Shown one piece after another: positions 1 to 15,626 of a stretch of 64,000 bases of DNA. The position numbers and the translations under genes are program-made. Source of the stretch: Andrena cerasifolii (Eukaryota > Arthropoda > Insecta > Hymenoptera > Andrenidae); the NCBI RefSeq assembly GCF_050908995.1, contig NW_027484912.1:1-64000 (forward strand), in the 5' to 3' direction. Position 1 is the stretch's first letter; each line of letters begins with the position of its first letter. The notes under the pieces are model-generated. The model was not told the origin of the DNA and made no database searches. It saw nothing but the letters and a program-made list of their open reading frames with translations.

Positions 1-3000
1 TTGAAAAACTGATATTGAAAAACTGATATTGAAAAACCGATATTGAAAAACCGATATTGAAAAACCTATATCGAAAAACTGATATTGCAAAACCGATATT
101 GAATCCGATATTAGAACCGATGTTCAAAAACCGATATTGGAGAACAAATATTGAAAAACTGATATTGAAAAACCGATATTGAAAAACCGATATTGAAACC
201 GATATTAGAACCGATATTCAAAAACCGATATTCAAAAACTAATATTGAAAAACCGATATTCAAAAACCGATATTGAAACCGATATTAGAACCGATATTCA
301 ATAACCGATATTGAAAACCAAATATTGAAAAACTGATATTGAAAAACCGATATTGAAAAACCGATATTGAAACCGATATTAGAACCGATATTGAAACACC
401 GATATTGAAAAACAAATATTGAAAAACTGATATCGAAAAACTTATATTGAAAAACCGATATTGAATCCGATATTAGAACAAATATTGAAAAACTGATATT
501 GAAAAACCGATATTGAAAAACCGATATTGAAACCGATATTGGAACCGATATTCAAAAACCGATATTGAAAAACAAATATTGAAAAACTGATATTGAAAAA
601 CCGATATTGAAAAACCGATATTGAAACCGATATTAGAACCGATATTGAAATCCAAATATTGAAAAACTGATATCGAAAAACTGATATTGAAAAACCGATA
701 TTGAATCCGATATTGAATCCGATATTAGAACCGATATTCAAAAACCGATATTGGAGAACAAATATTGAAAAACTGATATTGAAAAACCGATATTGAAAAA
801 CCGATATTGAAAAACCTATATCGAAAAACTGATATTGCAAAACCGATATTGAATCCGATATTAGAACCGATATTCAAAAACCGATATTGGAGAACAAATA
901 TTGAAAAACCGATATTGGAGAACTAATATTGAAAAACTGATATTGAAAAACTGATATTGAAAAACCAATATTGAAAAACCGATATTGAAAAACCTATATC
1001 GAAAAACTGATATTGCAAAACCGATATTGAATCCGATATTAGAACCGATATTCAAAAACCGATATTGGAGAACAAATATTGAAAAACTGATATTGAAAAA
1101 CCGATATTGAAAAACCGATATTGAAACCGATATTAGAACCGATATTCAAAAACCGATATTCAAAAACTAATATTGAAAAACCGATATTCAAAAACCGATA
1201 TTGAAACCGATATTAGAACCGATATTCAATAACCGATATTGAAAACCAAATATTGAAAAACTGATATTGAAAAACCGATATTGAAAAACCGATATTGAAT
1301 CCGATATTAGAACAAATATTGAAAAACTGATATTGAAAAACCGATATTGAAAAACCGATATTGAAACCGATATTGGAACCGATATTCAAAAACCGATATT
1401 GAAAAACAAATATTGAAAAACTGATATTGAAAAACCGATATTGAAAAACCGATATTGAAACCGATATTAGAACCGATATTGAAATCCAAATATTGAAAAA
1501 CTGATATCGAAAAACTGATATTGAAAAACCGATATTGAATCCGATATTGAATCCGATATTAGAACCGATATTCAAAAACCGATATTGGAGAACAAATATT
1601 GAAAAACTGATATTGAAAAACCGATATTGAAAAACCGATATTAGAACCGATATTCAAAAACCGATATTGAAAACCAAATATTGAAAAACTGATATTGAAA
1701 AACCGATATTGAATCCGATATTAGAACCGGTATTAGATCCGATATTCAAAAACCGATATTGGAGAACAAATATTGGAAAACCGATATTGCAACCGATATT
1801 GAAAAACCGATATGGAAAAACAAATATTGAAAAACCGATATTGAAAAACCGATATTGAATCCGATATTAGAACCGATATTCAAAAACCGATATTGGAGAA
1901 CAAATATTGAAAAACTGATATTGAAAAACCGATATTCAAAAACCGATATTGAAACACCTATATCGAAAAACTTATATTGCAAAACCGATATTAAATCCAA
2001 TATTAGAACTGATATTGAAAAACCGATATTGAAAAACAAATATTGAAAAACTGATATCGAAAAACTGATATTGAAAAACCGATATTGAATCCGATATTAG
2101 AACCGACATTCAAAAACCGATATTGGAGAACAAATATTGAAAAACTGATATTGAAAAACTGATATTGAAAAACCGATATTGAAAAACCGATATTGAAAAA
2201 CCTATATCGAAAAACTGATATTGCAAAACCGATATTGAATCCGATATTAGAACCGATATTCAAAAACCGATATTGGAGAACAAATATTGAAAAACCGATA
2301 TTGAAAAACAAATATTGAAAAACCGATATTGAAAAACCGATATTAGAACCGATATTCAAAAACCGATATTGAAAACCAAATATTGAAAAACTGATATTGA
2401 AAAACCGATATTGAATCCGATATTAGAACCGATATTAGAACCGATATTCAAAAACCGATATTGGAGAACAAATATTGGAAAACCGATATTGCAACCGATA
2501 TTGGAGAACAAATATTGGAAAACCGATATTGCAACCGATATTGAAAAACCGATATTGAAAAACAAATATTGAAAAACCGATATTGAAAAACCGATATTGA
2601 ATCCGATATTAGAACCGATATTCAAAAACCGATATTGGAGAACAAATATTGAAAAACTGATATTGAAAAACCGATATTGAAAAACCGATATTGAAAAACC
2701 TATATCGAAAAACTGATATTGCAAAACCGATATTGAATCCGATATTAGAACCGATATTCAAAAACCGATATTGGAGAACAAATATTGAAAAACCGATATT
2801 GGAGAACTAATATTGAAAAACTGATATTGAAAAACTGATATTGAAAAACCAATATTGAAAAACCGATATTGAAAAACCTATATCGAAAAACTGATATTGC
2901 AAAACCGATATTGAATCCGATATTAGAACCGATATTCAAAAACCGATATTGGAGAACAAATATTGAAAAACTGATATTGAAAAACCGATATTGAAAAACC

Positions 3001-6000
3001 GATATTGAAACCGATATTAGAACCGATATTCAAAAACCGATATTCAAAAACTAATATTGAAAAACCGATATTCAAAAACCGATATTGAAACCGATATTAG
3101 AACCGATATTCAATAACCGATATTGAAAACCAAATATTGAAAAACTGATATTGAAAAACCGATATTGAAAAACCGATATTGAATCCGATATTAGAACAAA
3201 TATTGAAAAACTGATATTGAAAAACCGATATTGAAAAACCGATATTGAAACCGATATTAGAACCGATATTCAAAAACCGATATTGAAAAACAAATATTGA
3301 AAAACTGATATTGAAAAACCGATATTGAAAAACCGATATTGAAACCGATATTAGAACCGATATTCAAAAACCGATATTGAAATCCAAATATTGAAAAACT
3401 GATATCGAAAAACTGATATTGAAAAACCGATATTGAATCCGATATTGAATCCGATATTAGAACCGATATTCAAAAACCGATATTGGAGAACAAATATTGG
3501 AAAACCGATATTGAAAAACCGATATTGAAACCGATATTGAAAAACCGATATTGAAACCGATATTGAAAAACCGATATTGAAAAACAAATATTGAAAAACC
3601 GATATTGAAAAACCGATATTGAAAAACCGATATTAGAACCGATATTCAAAAACCGATATTGGAGAACAAATATTGAAAAACTGATATTGAAAAACCGATA
3701 TTGGAAAACCGATATTGAAAAACCTATATCGAAAAACTTATATTGCAAAACCGATATTGAATCCGATATTAGAACCGATATTCAATAACCGATATTGAAA
3801 ACCAAATATTGAAAAACTGATATTGAAAAACCGATATTGAAAAACCGATATTGAATCCGATATTAGAACAAATATTGAAAAACTGATATTGAAAAACCGA
3901 TATTGAAAAACCGATATTGAAACCGATATTAGAACCGATATTCAAAAACCGATATTGAAAAACAAATATTGAAAAACTGATATTGAAAAACCGATATTGA
4001 AAAACCGATATTGAAACCGATATTAGAACCGATATTCAAAAACCGATATTGAAATCCAAATATTGAAAAACTGATATCGAAAAACTGATATTGAAAAACC
4101 GATATTGAATCCGATATTGAATCCGATATTAGAACCGATATTCAAAAACCGATATTGGAGAACAAATATTGGAAAACTGATATTGAAAAACCGATATTGA
4201 AAAACCGATATTGAAAGCGATATTAGAACCGATATTGAAAAACAAATATTGAAAAACCGATATTGGAGAACAAATATTGAAAAACTGATATTGAAAAACT
4301 GATATTGAAAAACCGATATTGAAAAACCGATATTGAAAAACCTATATCGAAAAACTGATATTGCAAAACCGATATTAAATCCGATATTAGAACCGATATT
4401 GAAAAACAAATATTGAAAAACTGATATCGAAAAACTGATATTGAAAAACCGATATTCAATCCGATATTAGAACCGATATTCAAAAACCGATATTGGAGAA
4501 CAAATATTTAAAAACTGATATTGAAAAACCGATATTGAAAAACCGATATTGAAACCGATATTAGAACCGATATTCAAAAACCGATATTGAAAACCAAATA
4601 TTGAAAAACTGATATTCAAAAACCGATATTGAAACCGATATTAGAACCGATATTCAAAAACCGATATTGGAGAACAAATATTGAAAAACTGATATTGAAA
4701 AACCGATATTGAATCCGATATTAGAACCGATATTCAAAAACCGATATTGGAGAACAAATATTGAAAAACTGATATTGAAAAACCGATATTGAAACCGTTC
4801 TAATGAACCGATATTCAATAACCGATATTGAAAACCAAATATTGAAAAACTGATATTGAAAAACCGATATTGAAAAACCGATATTGAAAAAGCGATATTG
4901 AATCCGATATTAGAACCGATATTGAAAAACCGATATTGAAAAACAAATATTGAAAAACTGATATCGAAAAACTGATATTGAAAAACCGATATTGAATCCG
5001 ATATTGAATCCGATATTAGAACCGATATTCAAAAACCGATATTGGAGAACAAATATTGGAAAACTGATATTGAAAAACCGATATAGAAAAACCGATATTG
5101 AAAGCGATATTAGAACCGATATTGAAAAACAAATATTGAAAAACTGATATCGAAAAACTGATATTGAAAAACCGATATTGAAAAACTGATATTGAAAAAC
5201 CGATATTGAAAAACCGATATTGAATCCGATATTAGAACCGATATTCAAAAACCGATATTGAAAAACAAATATTGAAAAACTGATATTGAAAAACCGATAT
5301 TGAATTCGATATTAGAACCGATATTCCAAAACCGATATTGGAGAACAAATATTGAAAAACTGATATTGAAAAACCGATATTGAAAAACCGATATTGAAAA
5401 ACCGATATTGAAAAACCTATATCGAAAAACTGATATTGCAAAACCGATATTGAATCCGATATTAGAACCGATATTGAAAAACCGATATTGAAAAACTGAT
5501 ATTGAAAAACCGATGTTGAATAACCGATATTGAATCCGATATTAGAACCGATATTGAAAAACCGATATTGAAAAACAAATATTGAAAAACTTATATTCAA
5601 AAACCGATATTGAAACCGATATTAGAACCGATATTCAATAACCGATATTGAAAACCAAATATTGAAAAACTGATATTGAAAAACCGATATTGAAAAACCG
5701 ATATTGAAACCGATATTAGAACCGATATTGAAAAACCGATATTGAAAAACAAATATTGAAAAACTGATATCGAAAAACTTATATTGAAAAACCGATATTG
5801 AATCCGATATTAGAACAAATATTGAAAAACAGATATTGAAAAACCGATATTGAAAAACCGATATTGAAACCGATATTAGAACCGATATTCAAAAACCGAT
5901 ATTGAAAAACAAATATTGAAAAACTGATATTGAAAAACCGATATTGAAAAACCGATATTAGAACCGATATTGAAATCCAAATATTGAAAAACTGATATCG

Positions 6001-9000
6001 AAAAACTGATATTGAAAAACCGATATTGAATCCGATATTGAATCCGATATTAGAACCGATATTCAAAAACCGATATTGGAGAACAAATATTGAAAAACTG
6101 ATATTGAAAAACCGATATTGAAAAACCGATATTGAAAAACCTATATCGAAAAACTTATATTGCAAAACCGATATTGAATCCGATATTAGAACCGATATTG
6201 AAAAACCGATATTGAAAAACTGATATTGAAAAACCGATGTTGAATAACCGATATTGAATCCGATATTAGAACCGATATTGAAAAACCGATATTGAAAAAC
6301 AAATATTGAAAAACTTATATTCAAAAACCGATATTGAAACCGATATTAGAACCGATATTCAATAACCGATATTGAAAACCAAATATTGAAAAACTGATAT
6401 TGAAAAACCGATATTGAAAAACCGATATTGAAACCGATATTAGAACCGATATTGAAAAACCGATATTGAAAAACAAATATTGAAAAACTGATATCGAAAA
6501 ACTTATATTGAAAAACCGATATTGAATCCGATATTAGAACAAATATTGAAAAACAGATATTGAAAAACCGATATTGAAAAACCGATATTGAAACCGATAT
6601 TAGAACCGATATTCAAAAACCGATATTGAAAAACAAATATTGAAAAACTGATATTGAAAAACCGATATTGAAAAACCGATATTGAAACCGATATTAGAAC
6701 CGATATTCAAAAACCAATATTGAAATCCAAATATTGAAAAACTGATATCGAAAAACTGATATTGAAAAACCGATATTGAATCCGATATTGAATCCGATAT
6801 TAGAACCGATATTCAAAAACCGATATTGGAGAACAAATATTGAAAAACTGATATTGAAAAACTGATATTGAAAAACCGATATTGAAAAACCGATATTGAA
6901 AAACCTATATCGAAAAACTGATATTGCAAAACCGATATTGAATCCGATATTAGAACCGATGTTCAAAAACCGATATTGGAGAACAAATATTGAAAAACTG
7001 ATATTGAAAAACCGATATTGAAAAACCGATATTGAAACCGATATTAGAACCGATATTCAAAAACCGATATTCAAAAACTAATATTGAAAAACCGATATTC
7101 AAAAACCGATATTGAAACCGATATTAGAACCGATATTCAATAACCGATATTGAAAACCAAATATTGAAAAACTGATATTGAAAAACCGATATTGAAAAAC
7201 CGATATTGAAACCGATATTAGAACCGATATTGAAACACCGATATTGAAAAACAAATATTGAAAAACTGATATCGAAAAACTTATATTGAAAAACCGATAT
7301 TGAATCCGATATTAGAACAAATATTGAAAAACTGATATTGAAAAACCGATATTGAAAAACCGATATTGAAACCGATATTGGAACCGATATTCAAAAACCG
7401 ATATTGAAAAACAAATATTGAAAAACTGATATTGAAAAACCGATATTGAAAAACCGATATTGAAACCGATATTAGAACCGATATTGAAATCCAAATATTG
7501 AAAAACTGATATCGAAAAACTGATATTGAAAAACCGATATTGAATCCGATATTGAATCCGATATTAGAACCGATATTCAAAAACCGATATTGGAGAACAA
7601 ATATTGAAAAACTGATATTGAAAAACCGATATTGAAAAACCGATATTGAAAAACCTATATCGAAAAACTGATATTGCAAAACCGATATTGAATCCGATAT
7701 TAGAACCGATATTCAAAAACCGATATTGGAGAACAAATATTGAAAAACCGATATTGGAGAACTAATATTGAAAAACTGATATTGAAAAACTGATATTGAA
7801 AAACCAATATTGAAAAACCGATATTGAAAAACCTATATCGAAAAACTGATATTGCAAAACCGATATTGAATCCGATATTAGAACCGATATTCAAAAACCG
7901 ATATTGGAGAACAAATATTGAAAAACTGATATTGAAAAACCGATATTGAAAAACCGATATTGAAACCGATATTAGAACCGATATTCAAAAACCGATATTC
8001 AAAAACTAATATTGAAAAACCGATATTCAAAAACCGATATTGAAACCGATATTAGAACCGATATTCAATAACCGATATTGAAAACCAAATATTGAAAAAC
8101 TGATATTGAAAAACCGATATTGAAAAACCGATATTGAATCCGATATTAGAACAAATATTGAAAAACTGATATTGAAAAACCGATATTGAAAAACCGATAT
8201 TGAAACCGATATTGGAACCGATATTCAAAAACCGATATTGAAAAACAAATATTGAAAAACTGATATTGAAAAACCGATATTGAAAAACCGATATTGAAAC
8301 CGATATTAGAACCGATATTGAAATCCAAATATTGAAAAACTGATATCGAAAAACTGATATTGAAAAACCGATATTGAATCCGATATTGAATCCGATATTA
8401 GAACCGATATTCAAAAACCGATATTGGAGAACAAATATTGAAAAACTGATATTGAAAAACCGATATTGAAAAACCGATATTAGAACCGATATTCAAAAAC
8501 CGATATTGAAAACCAAATATTGAAAAACTGATATTGAAAAACCGATATTGAATCCGATATTAGAACCGGTATTAGATCCGATATTCAAAAACCGATATTG
8601 GAGAACAAATATTGGAAAACCGATATTGCAACCGATATTGAAAAACCGATATGGAAAAACAAATATTGAAAAACCGATATTGAAAAACCGATATTGAATC
8701 CGATATTAGAACCGATATTCAAAAACCGATATTGGAGAACAAATATTGAAAAACTGATATTGAAAAACCGATATTCAAAAACCGATATTGAAACACCTAT
8801 ATCGAAAAACTTATATTGCAAAACCGATATTAAATCCAATATTAGAACTGATATTGAAAAACCGATATTGAAAAACAAATATTGAAAAACTGATATCGAA
8901 AAACTGATATTGAAAAACCGATATTGAATCCGATATTAGAACCGACATTCAAAAACCGATATTGGAGAACAAATATTGAAAAACTGATATTGAAAAACTG

Positions 9001-12000
9001 ATATTGAAAAACCGATATTGAAAAACCGATATTGAAAAACCTATATCGAAAAACTGATATTGCAAAACCGATATTGAATCCGATATTAGAACCGATATTC
9101 AAAAACCGATATTGGAGAACAAATATTGAAAAACCGATATTGAAAAACAAATATTGAAAAACCGATATTGAAAAACCGATATTAGAACCGATATTCAAAA
9201 ACCGATATTGAAAACCAAATATTGAAAAACTGATATTGAAAAACCGATATTGAATCCGATATTAGAACCGATATTAGAACCGATATTCAAAAACCGATAT
9301 TGGAGAACAAATATTGGAAAACCGATATTGCAACCGATATTGGAGAACAAATATTGGAAAACCGATATTGCAACCGATATTGAAAAACCGATATTGAAAA
9401 ACAAATATTGAAAAACCGATATTGAAAAACCGATATTGAATCCGATATTAGAACCGATATTCAAAAACCGATATTGGAGAACAAATATTGAAAAACTGAT
9501 ATTGAAAAACCGATATTGAAAAACCGATATTGAAAAACCTATATCGAAAAACTGATATTGCAAAACCGATATTGAATCCGATATTAGAACCGATATTCAA
9601 AAACCGATATTGGAGAACAAATATTGAAAAACCGATATTGGAGAACTAATATTGAAAAACTGATATTGAAAAACTGATATTGAAAAACCAATATTGAAAA
9701 ACCGATATTGAAAAACCTATATCGAAAAACTGATATTGCAAAACCGATATTGAATCCGATATTAGAACCGATATTCAAAAACCGATATTGGAGAACAAAT
9801 ATTGAAAAACTGATATTGAAAAACCGATATTGAAAAACCGATATTGAAACCGATATTAGAACCGATATTCAAAAACCGATATTCAAAAACTAATATTGAA
9901 AAACCGATATTCAAAAACCGATATTGAAACCGATATTAGAACCGATATTCAATAACCGATATTGAAAACCAAATATTGAAAAACTGATATTGAAAAACCG
10001 ATATTGAAAAACCGATATTGAATCCGATATTAGAACAAATATTGAAAAACTGATATTGAAAAACCGATATTGAAAAACCGATATTGAAACCGATATTAGA
10101 ACCGATATTCAAAAACCGATATTGAAAAACAAATATTGAAAAACTGATATTGAAAAACCGATATTGAAAAACCGATATTGAAACCGATATTAGAACCGAT
10201 ATTCAAAAACCGATATTGAAATCCAAATATTGAAAAACTGATATCGAAAAACTGATATTGAAAAACCGATATTGAATCCGATATTGAATCCGATATTAGA
10301 ACCGATATTCAAAAACCGATATTGGAGAACAAATATTGGAAAACCGATATTGAAAAACCGATATTGAAACCGATATTGAAAAACCGATATTGAAACCGAT
10401 ATTGAAAAACCGATATTGAAAAACAAATATTGAAAAACCGATATTGAAAAACCGATATTGAAAAACCGATATTAGAACCGATATTCAAAAACCGATATTG
10501 GAGAACAAATATTGAAAAACTGATATTGAAAAACCGATATTGGAAAACCGATATTGAAAAACCTATATCGAAAAACTTATATTGCAAAACCGATATTGAA
10601 TCCGATATTAGAACCGATATTCAATAACCGATATTGAAAACCAAATATTGAAAAACTGATATTGAAAAACCGATATTGAAAAACCGATATTGAATCCGAT
10701 ATTAGAACAAATATTGAAAAACTGATATTGAAAAACCGATATTGAAAAACCGATATTGAAACCGATATTAGAACCGATATTCAAAAACCGATATTGAAAA
10801 ACAAATATTGAAAAACTGATATTGAAAAACCGATATTGAAAAACCGATATTGAAACCGATATTAGAACCGATATTCAAAAACCGATATTGAAATCCAAAT
10901 ATTGAAAAACTGATATCGAAAAACTGATATTGAAAAACCGATATTGAATCCGATATTGAATCCGATATTAGAACCGATATTCAAAAACCGATATTGGAGA
11001 ACAAATATTGGAAAACTGATATTGAAAAACCGATATTGAAAAACCGATATTGAAAGCGATATTAGAACCGATATTGAAAAACAAATATTGAAAAACCGAT
11101 ATTGGAGAACAAATATTGAAAAACTGATATTGAAAAACTGATATTGAAAAACCGATATTGAAAAACCGATATTGAAAAACCTATATCGAAAAACTGATAT
11201 TGCAAAACCGATATTAAATCCGATATTAGAACCGATATTGAAAAACAAATATTGAAAAACTGATATCGAAAAACTGATATTGAAAAACCGATATTCAATC
11301 CGATATTAGAACCGATATTCAAAAACCGATATTGGAGAACAAATATTTAAAAACTGATATTGAAAAACCGATATTGAAAAACCGATATTGAAACCGATAT
11401 TAGAACCGATATTCAAAAACCGATATTGAAAACCAAATATTGAAAAACTGATATTCAAAAACCGATATTGAAACCGATATTAGAACCGATATTCAAAAAC
11501 CGATATTGGAGAACAAATATTGAAAAACTGATATTGAAAAACCGATATTGAATCCGATATTAGAACCGATATTCAAAAACCGATATTGGAGAACAAATAT
11601 TGAAAAACTGATATTGAAAAACCGATATTGAAACCGTTCTAATGAACCGATATTCAATAACCGATATTGAAAACCAAATATTGAAAAACTGATATTGAAA
11701 AACCGATATTGAAAAACCGATATTGAAAAAGCGATATTGAATCCGATATTAGAACCGATATTGAAAAACCGATATTGAAAAACAAATATTGAAAAACTGA
11801 TATCGAAAAACTGATATTGAAAAACCGATATTGAATCCGATATTGAATCCGATATTAGAACCGATATTCAAAAACCGATATTGGAGAACAAATATTGGAA
11901 AACTGATATTGAAAAACCGATATAGAAAAACCGATATTGAAAGCGATATTAGAACCGATATTGAAAAACAAATATTGAAAAACTGATATCGAAAAACTGA

Positions 12001-12296
12001 TATTGAAAAACCGATATTGAAAAACTGATATTGAAAAACCGATATTGAAAAACCGATATTGAATCCGATATTAGAACCGATATTCAAAAACCGATATTGA
12101 AAAACAAATATTGAAAAACTGATATTGAAAAACCGATATTGAATTCGATATTAGAACCGATATTCCAAAACCGATATTGGAGAACAAATATTGAAAAACT
12201 GATATTGAAAAACCGATATTGAAAAACCGATATTGAAAAACCGATATTGAAAAACCTATATCGAAAAACTGATATTGCAAAACCGATATTGAATCC
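1..12296. repeat. Higher-order tandem duplication, 6,839-bp period
   Basis: Bases 1 to about 5,457 recur at 6,840 to about 12,296 with a constant offset of 6,839. Distinctive variants recur at the same spacing: the rare CCGTTCTAATGAACC block at 4,794 and 11,633, the GACATTC variant at 2,104 and 8,943, and the AAATATTTAAAAAC variant near 4,502 and 11,341. No indel was seen across the compared segment. The copies part at about 5,458/12,297 (CCGATA versus CCGCTA). This indicates a recent large duplication within the satellite, by unequal exchange or similar. Confidence 0.9.
5440..6675. repeat. 724-bp tandem duplication inside the satellite
   Basis: The stretch from about 5,440 to 5,950 repeats at about 6,164 to 6,675 with a constant 724-bp offset. 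Shared rare variants include AAACAGATATTG (5,828/6,552) and CCGATGTTGAATAACC (near 5,510/6,235). It lies exactly in the segment that separates the two 6,839-bp copies. Confidence 0.8.
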
Positions 12297-15200
12297 GCTA
12301 TTAGAACCGATATTGAAAAACCGATATTGAAAAACAAATATTGAAAAACTGATATCGAAAAACCGATATTGAAAAACCGATATTGAAAAACCGATATTGA
12401 AACCGATATTAGAACCGATATTCAAAAACCGATATTGGAGAGCAAATATTGAAAAACTGATATCGAAAAACTGATATTGAAAAACCGATATTGAAAAACC
12501 GATATTGAAACTCATATTGAAACCGATATTGCAAAACCGATATTGAAAAGCCGATAATCAAAAGCCGATATTGAAAAACCGATATTGAAAAACCGATATT
12601 GAAAAACCGATATTGAAAAACCAATATTGAAAAACCGATTTTGAAAAACTGATATTGATGAACCGATATTGACATAGCAAATTGAAAAACCGATATTAAA
12701 AAACCGATATTGAAAAACCGATATTGAAACCGATATTGAAACCGATATTGAAAAATCGATATTGAAAAACCGATATTGAAAAACCAATATTGAAAAACCG
12801 ATATTGAAAAAGTGATATCGAAAAACTGATATTGCAAAACCGATTTTGAAAAACCGATATTCAAAAACCGATATTGAAAAACCGATATTCAAAAACCGAT
12901 ATTCAAAAACCGATATTGAAAAACCAATATTGAAAAACCGATATTGAAAAACTGATATCGAAAAACTGATATTGAAAAACCGATATTGAATCCGATATTG
13001 AATCCGATATTAGAACCGATATTCAAAAACCGATATTGGAGAACAAATATTGGAAAACTGATATTGAAAAACCGATATTGAAAAACCGATATTGAAAGCG
13101 ATATTAGAACCGATATTGAAAAACAAATATTGAAAAACTGATATCGAAAAACTGATATTGGAAAACCGATATTGAAAAACCGATATTGAATCCGATATTA
13201 GAACCGATATTCAAAAACCGATATTGGAGAACAAATATTGGAAAACCGATATTGAAAAACCGATATTGAAACCGATCTTGAAAAACAAATATTGAAAAAC
13301 CGATATTGAAAAAGCGATATTGAATCCGATATTAGAACCGATATTCAAAAACCGATATTGAAAACCAAATATTGAAAAACTGATATTCAAAAACCGATAT
13401 TGAAACCGATATTAGAACCGATATTGAAAAACCGATATTGAAAACCAAATATTGAAAAACTGATATTGAAAAACCGATATTGAAAAACCGATATTGAAAC
13501 CGATATTAGAACCGATATTGAAAAACCGATATTGAAAAACAAATATTGAAAAACTTATATTGAAAAACCGATATTGAAAAACCGATATTGAATCCGATAT
13601 TAGAACCGATATTCAAAAACCGATATTGGAGAACAAATATTGGAAAACCGATATTGAAAAACCGATATTGAAAAACCGATATTGAAAAACCGATATTGAA
13701 ACCGATATTAGAACCGATATTGAAACCGATATTGAAAAATCGATATTGAAAAACCGATATTGGAGAACAAATATTGAAAAACCGATATTGAAAAACCGAT
13801 ATTGAAACCGATATTAGAACCGATATTGAAACCGATATTGAAAAATCGATATTGAAAAACCGATATTGGAGAACAAATATTGGAAAACCGATATTGAAAA
13901 ACCGATATTGAAACCGATATTGAAACCGATATTGAAAAACCGATATTGAAACCGATATTGAAAAACCGATATTGAAAAACAAATATTGAAAAACCGATAT
14001 TGAAAAACCGATATTGAAAAACCGATATTGAAAAACCGATATTGTATCCGATATTAGAACCGATATTCAAAAACCGATATTGGAGAACAAATATTGAAAA
14101 ACTGATATTGAAAAACCGATATTGAAAAACCGATATTGAAAAACCTATATCGAAAAACTTATATTGCAAAACCGATATTGAATCCGATATTAGAACCGAT
14201 ATTGAAAAACCGATATTGAAAAACCGATATTGTATCCGATATTAGAACCGATATTCAAAAACCGATATTGGAGAACAAATATTGAAAAACTGATATTGAA
14301 AAACCGATATTGAAAAACCGATATTGAAAAACCTATATCGAAAAACTTATATTGCAAAACCGATATTGAATCCGATATTAGAACCGATATTGAAAAACCG
14401 ATATTGAAAAACAAATATTGAAAAACTGATATTGAAAAACCGATATTGAATTCGATATTAGAACCGATATTCCAAAACCGATATTGGAGAACAAATATTG
14501 AAAAACTGATATTGAAAAACCGATATTGAAAAACCGATATTGAAAAACCGATATTGAAAAACCTATATCGAAAAACTGATATTGCAAAACCGATATTGAA
14601 TCCGCTATTAGAACCGATATTGAAAAACCGATATTGAAAAACAAATATTGAAAAACTGATATCGAAAAACCGATATTGAAAAACCGATATTGAAAAACCT
14701 ATATCGAAAAACTTATATTGCAAAACCGATATTGAAACCGATATTAGAACCGATATTCAAAAACCGATATTGGAGAGCAAATATTGAAAAACTGATATCG
14801 AAAAACTGATATTGAAAAACCGATATTGAAAAACCGATATTGAAACTCATATTGAAACCGATATTGCAAAACCGATATTGAAAAGCCGATAATCAAAAGC
14901 CGATATTGAAAAACCGATATTGAAAAACCGATATTGAAAAACCGATATTGAAAAACCAATATTGAAAAACCGATATTGAAACTCATATTGAAACCGATAT
15001 TGCAAAACCGATATTGAAAAGCCGATAATCAAAAGCCGATATTGAAAAACCGATATTGAAAAACCGATATTGAAAAACCGATATTGAAAAACCAATATTG
15101 AAAAACCGATTTTGAAAAACTGATATTGATGAACCGATATTGACATAGCAAATTGAAAAACCGATATTAAAAAACCGATATTGAAAAACCGATATTGAAA

Positions 15201-15380
15201 CCGATATTGAAACCGATATTGAAAAATCGATATTGAAAAACCGATATTGAAAAACCAATATTGAAAAACCGATATTGAAAAAGTGATATCGAAAAACTGA
15301 TATTGCAAAACCGATTTTAAAAACCGATATTCAAAAACCGATATTGAAAAACCGATATTCAAAAACCGATATTCAAAAAC
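12071..15380. repeat. ~2.3-kb duplication plus a 136-bp duplication in the distal satellite
   Basis: 12,071-12,370 matches 14,378-14,677 (offset 2,307). After a 28-bp (two-monomer) step the offset becomes 2,335 for the block with ACTCATATTG (12,510/14,845). That block is itself repeated 136 bp later (about 14,981). The unique GATGAACCGATATTGACATAG variant (near 12,657 and 15,128) then sits at offset 2,471. Monomers grow more uniform toward the BEL junction. Confidence 0.75.
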
Positions 15381-15626
15381 CGATATTGAAAAACCAATAT
15401 TGAAAAACCGATATTGAAAAACTGATATTGAAAAACCGATATTGAAAAACCGATATTGAAAAACCAATATTGAAAAACCGATATTGAAAAACCGATATTC
15501 AAAAACCGATATTCAAAAACCGATATTGAAAAACCAATATTGAAAAACCGATATTGAAAAACTGATATTGAAGAACCGATATTGAAATACCTAAATTGAA
15601 AAACCGATATTAAAAAACCGATATTG

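Larger units (their letters stand above)
1..15626. repeat. Satellite array, ~14-bp monomer
   Basis: Continuous array of imperfect short monomers with consensus close to GAAAAACCGATATT (14 bp), mixed with 11-12 bp variants such as GAATCCGATATT and GAACCGATATTA and point variants (CTGATATT, AAATATT, CTATATC, CTTATATT). It is AT-rich and begins before the window. It ends abruptly near 15,626, where BEL/Pao pol sequence starts. The minus strand of the monomer has no stop codon, and 14 is not a multiple of 3, so all three minus frames read the same 14-residue peptide (Phe/Ile/Ser/Asn-rich). The many 60-200 aa open frames here are therefore a by-product of the repeat and not genes. Confidence 0.97.

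Noticed and set aside
1..15626. Dozens of 60-206 codon open frames on the minus strand, and a CRISPR-like regularity
   Set aside because: They arise because a stop-free 14-bp monomer is read in all three frames. There are no distinct spacers between direct repeats, so it is satellite DNA and not a CRISPR array or coding repeat protein.
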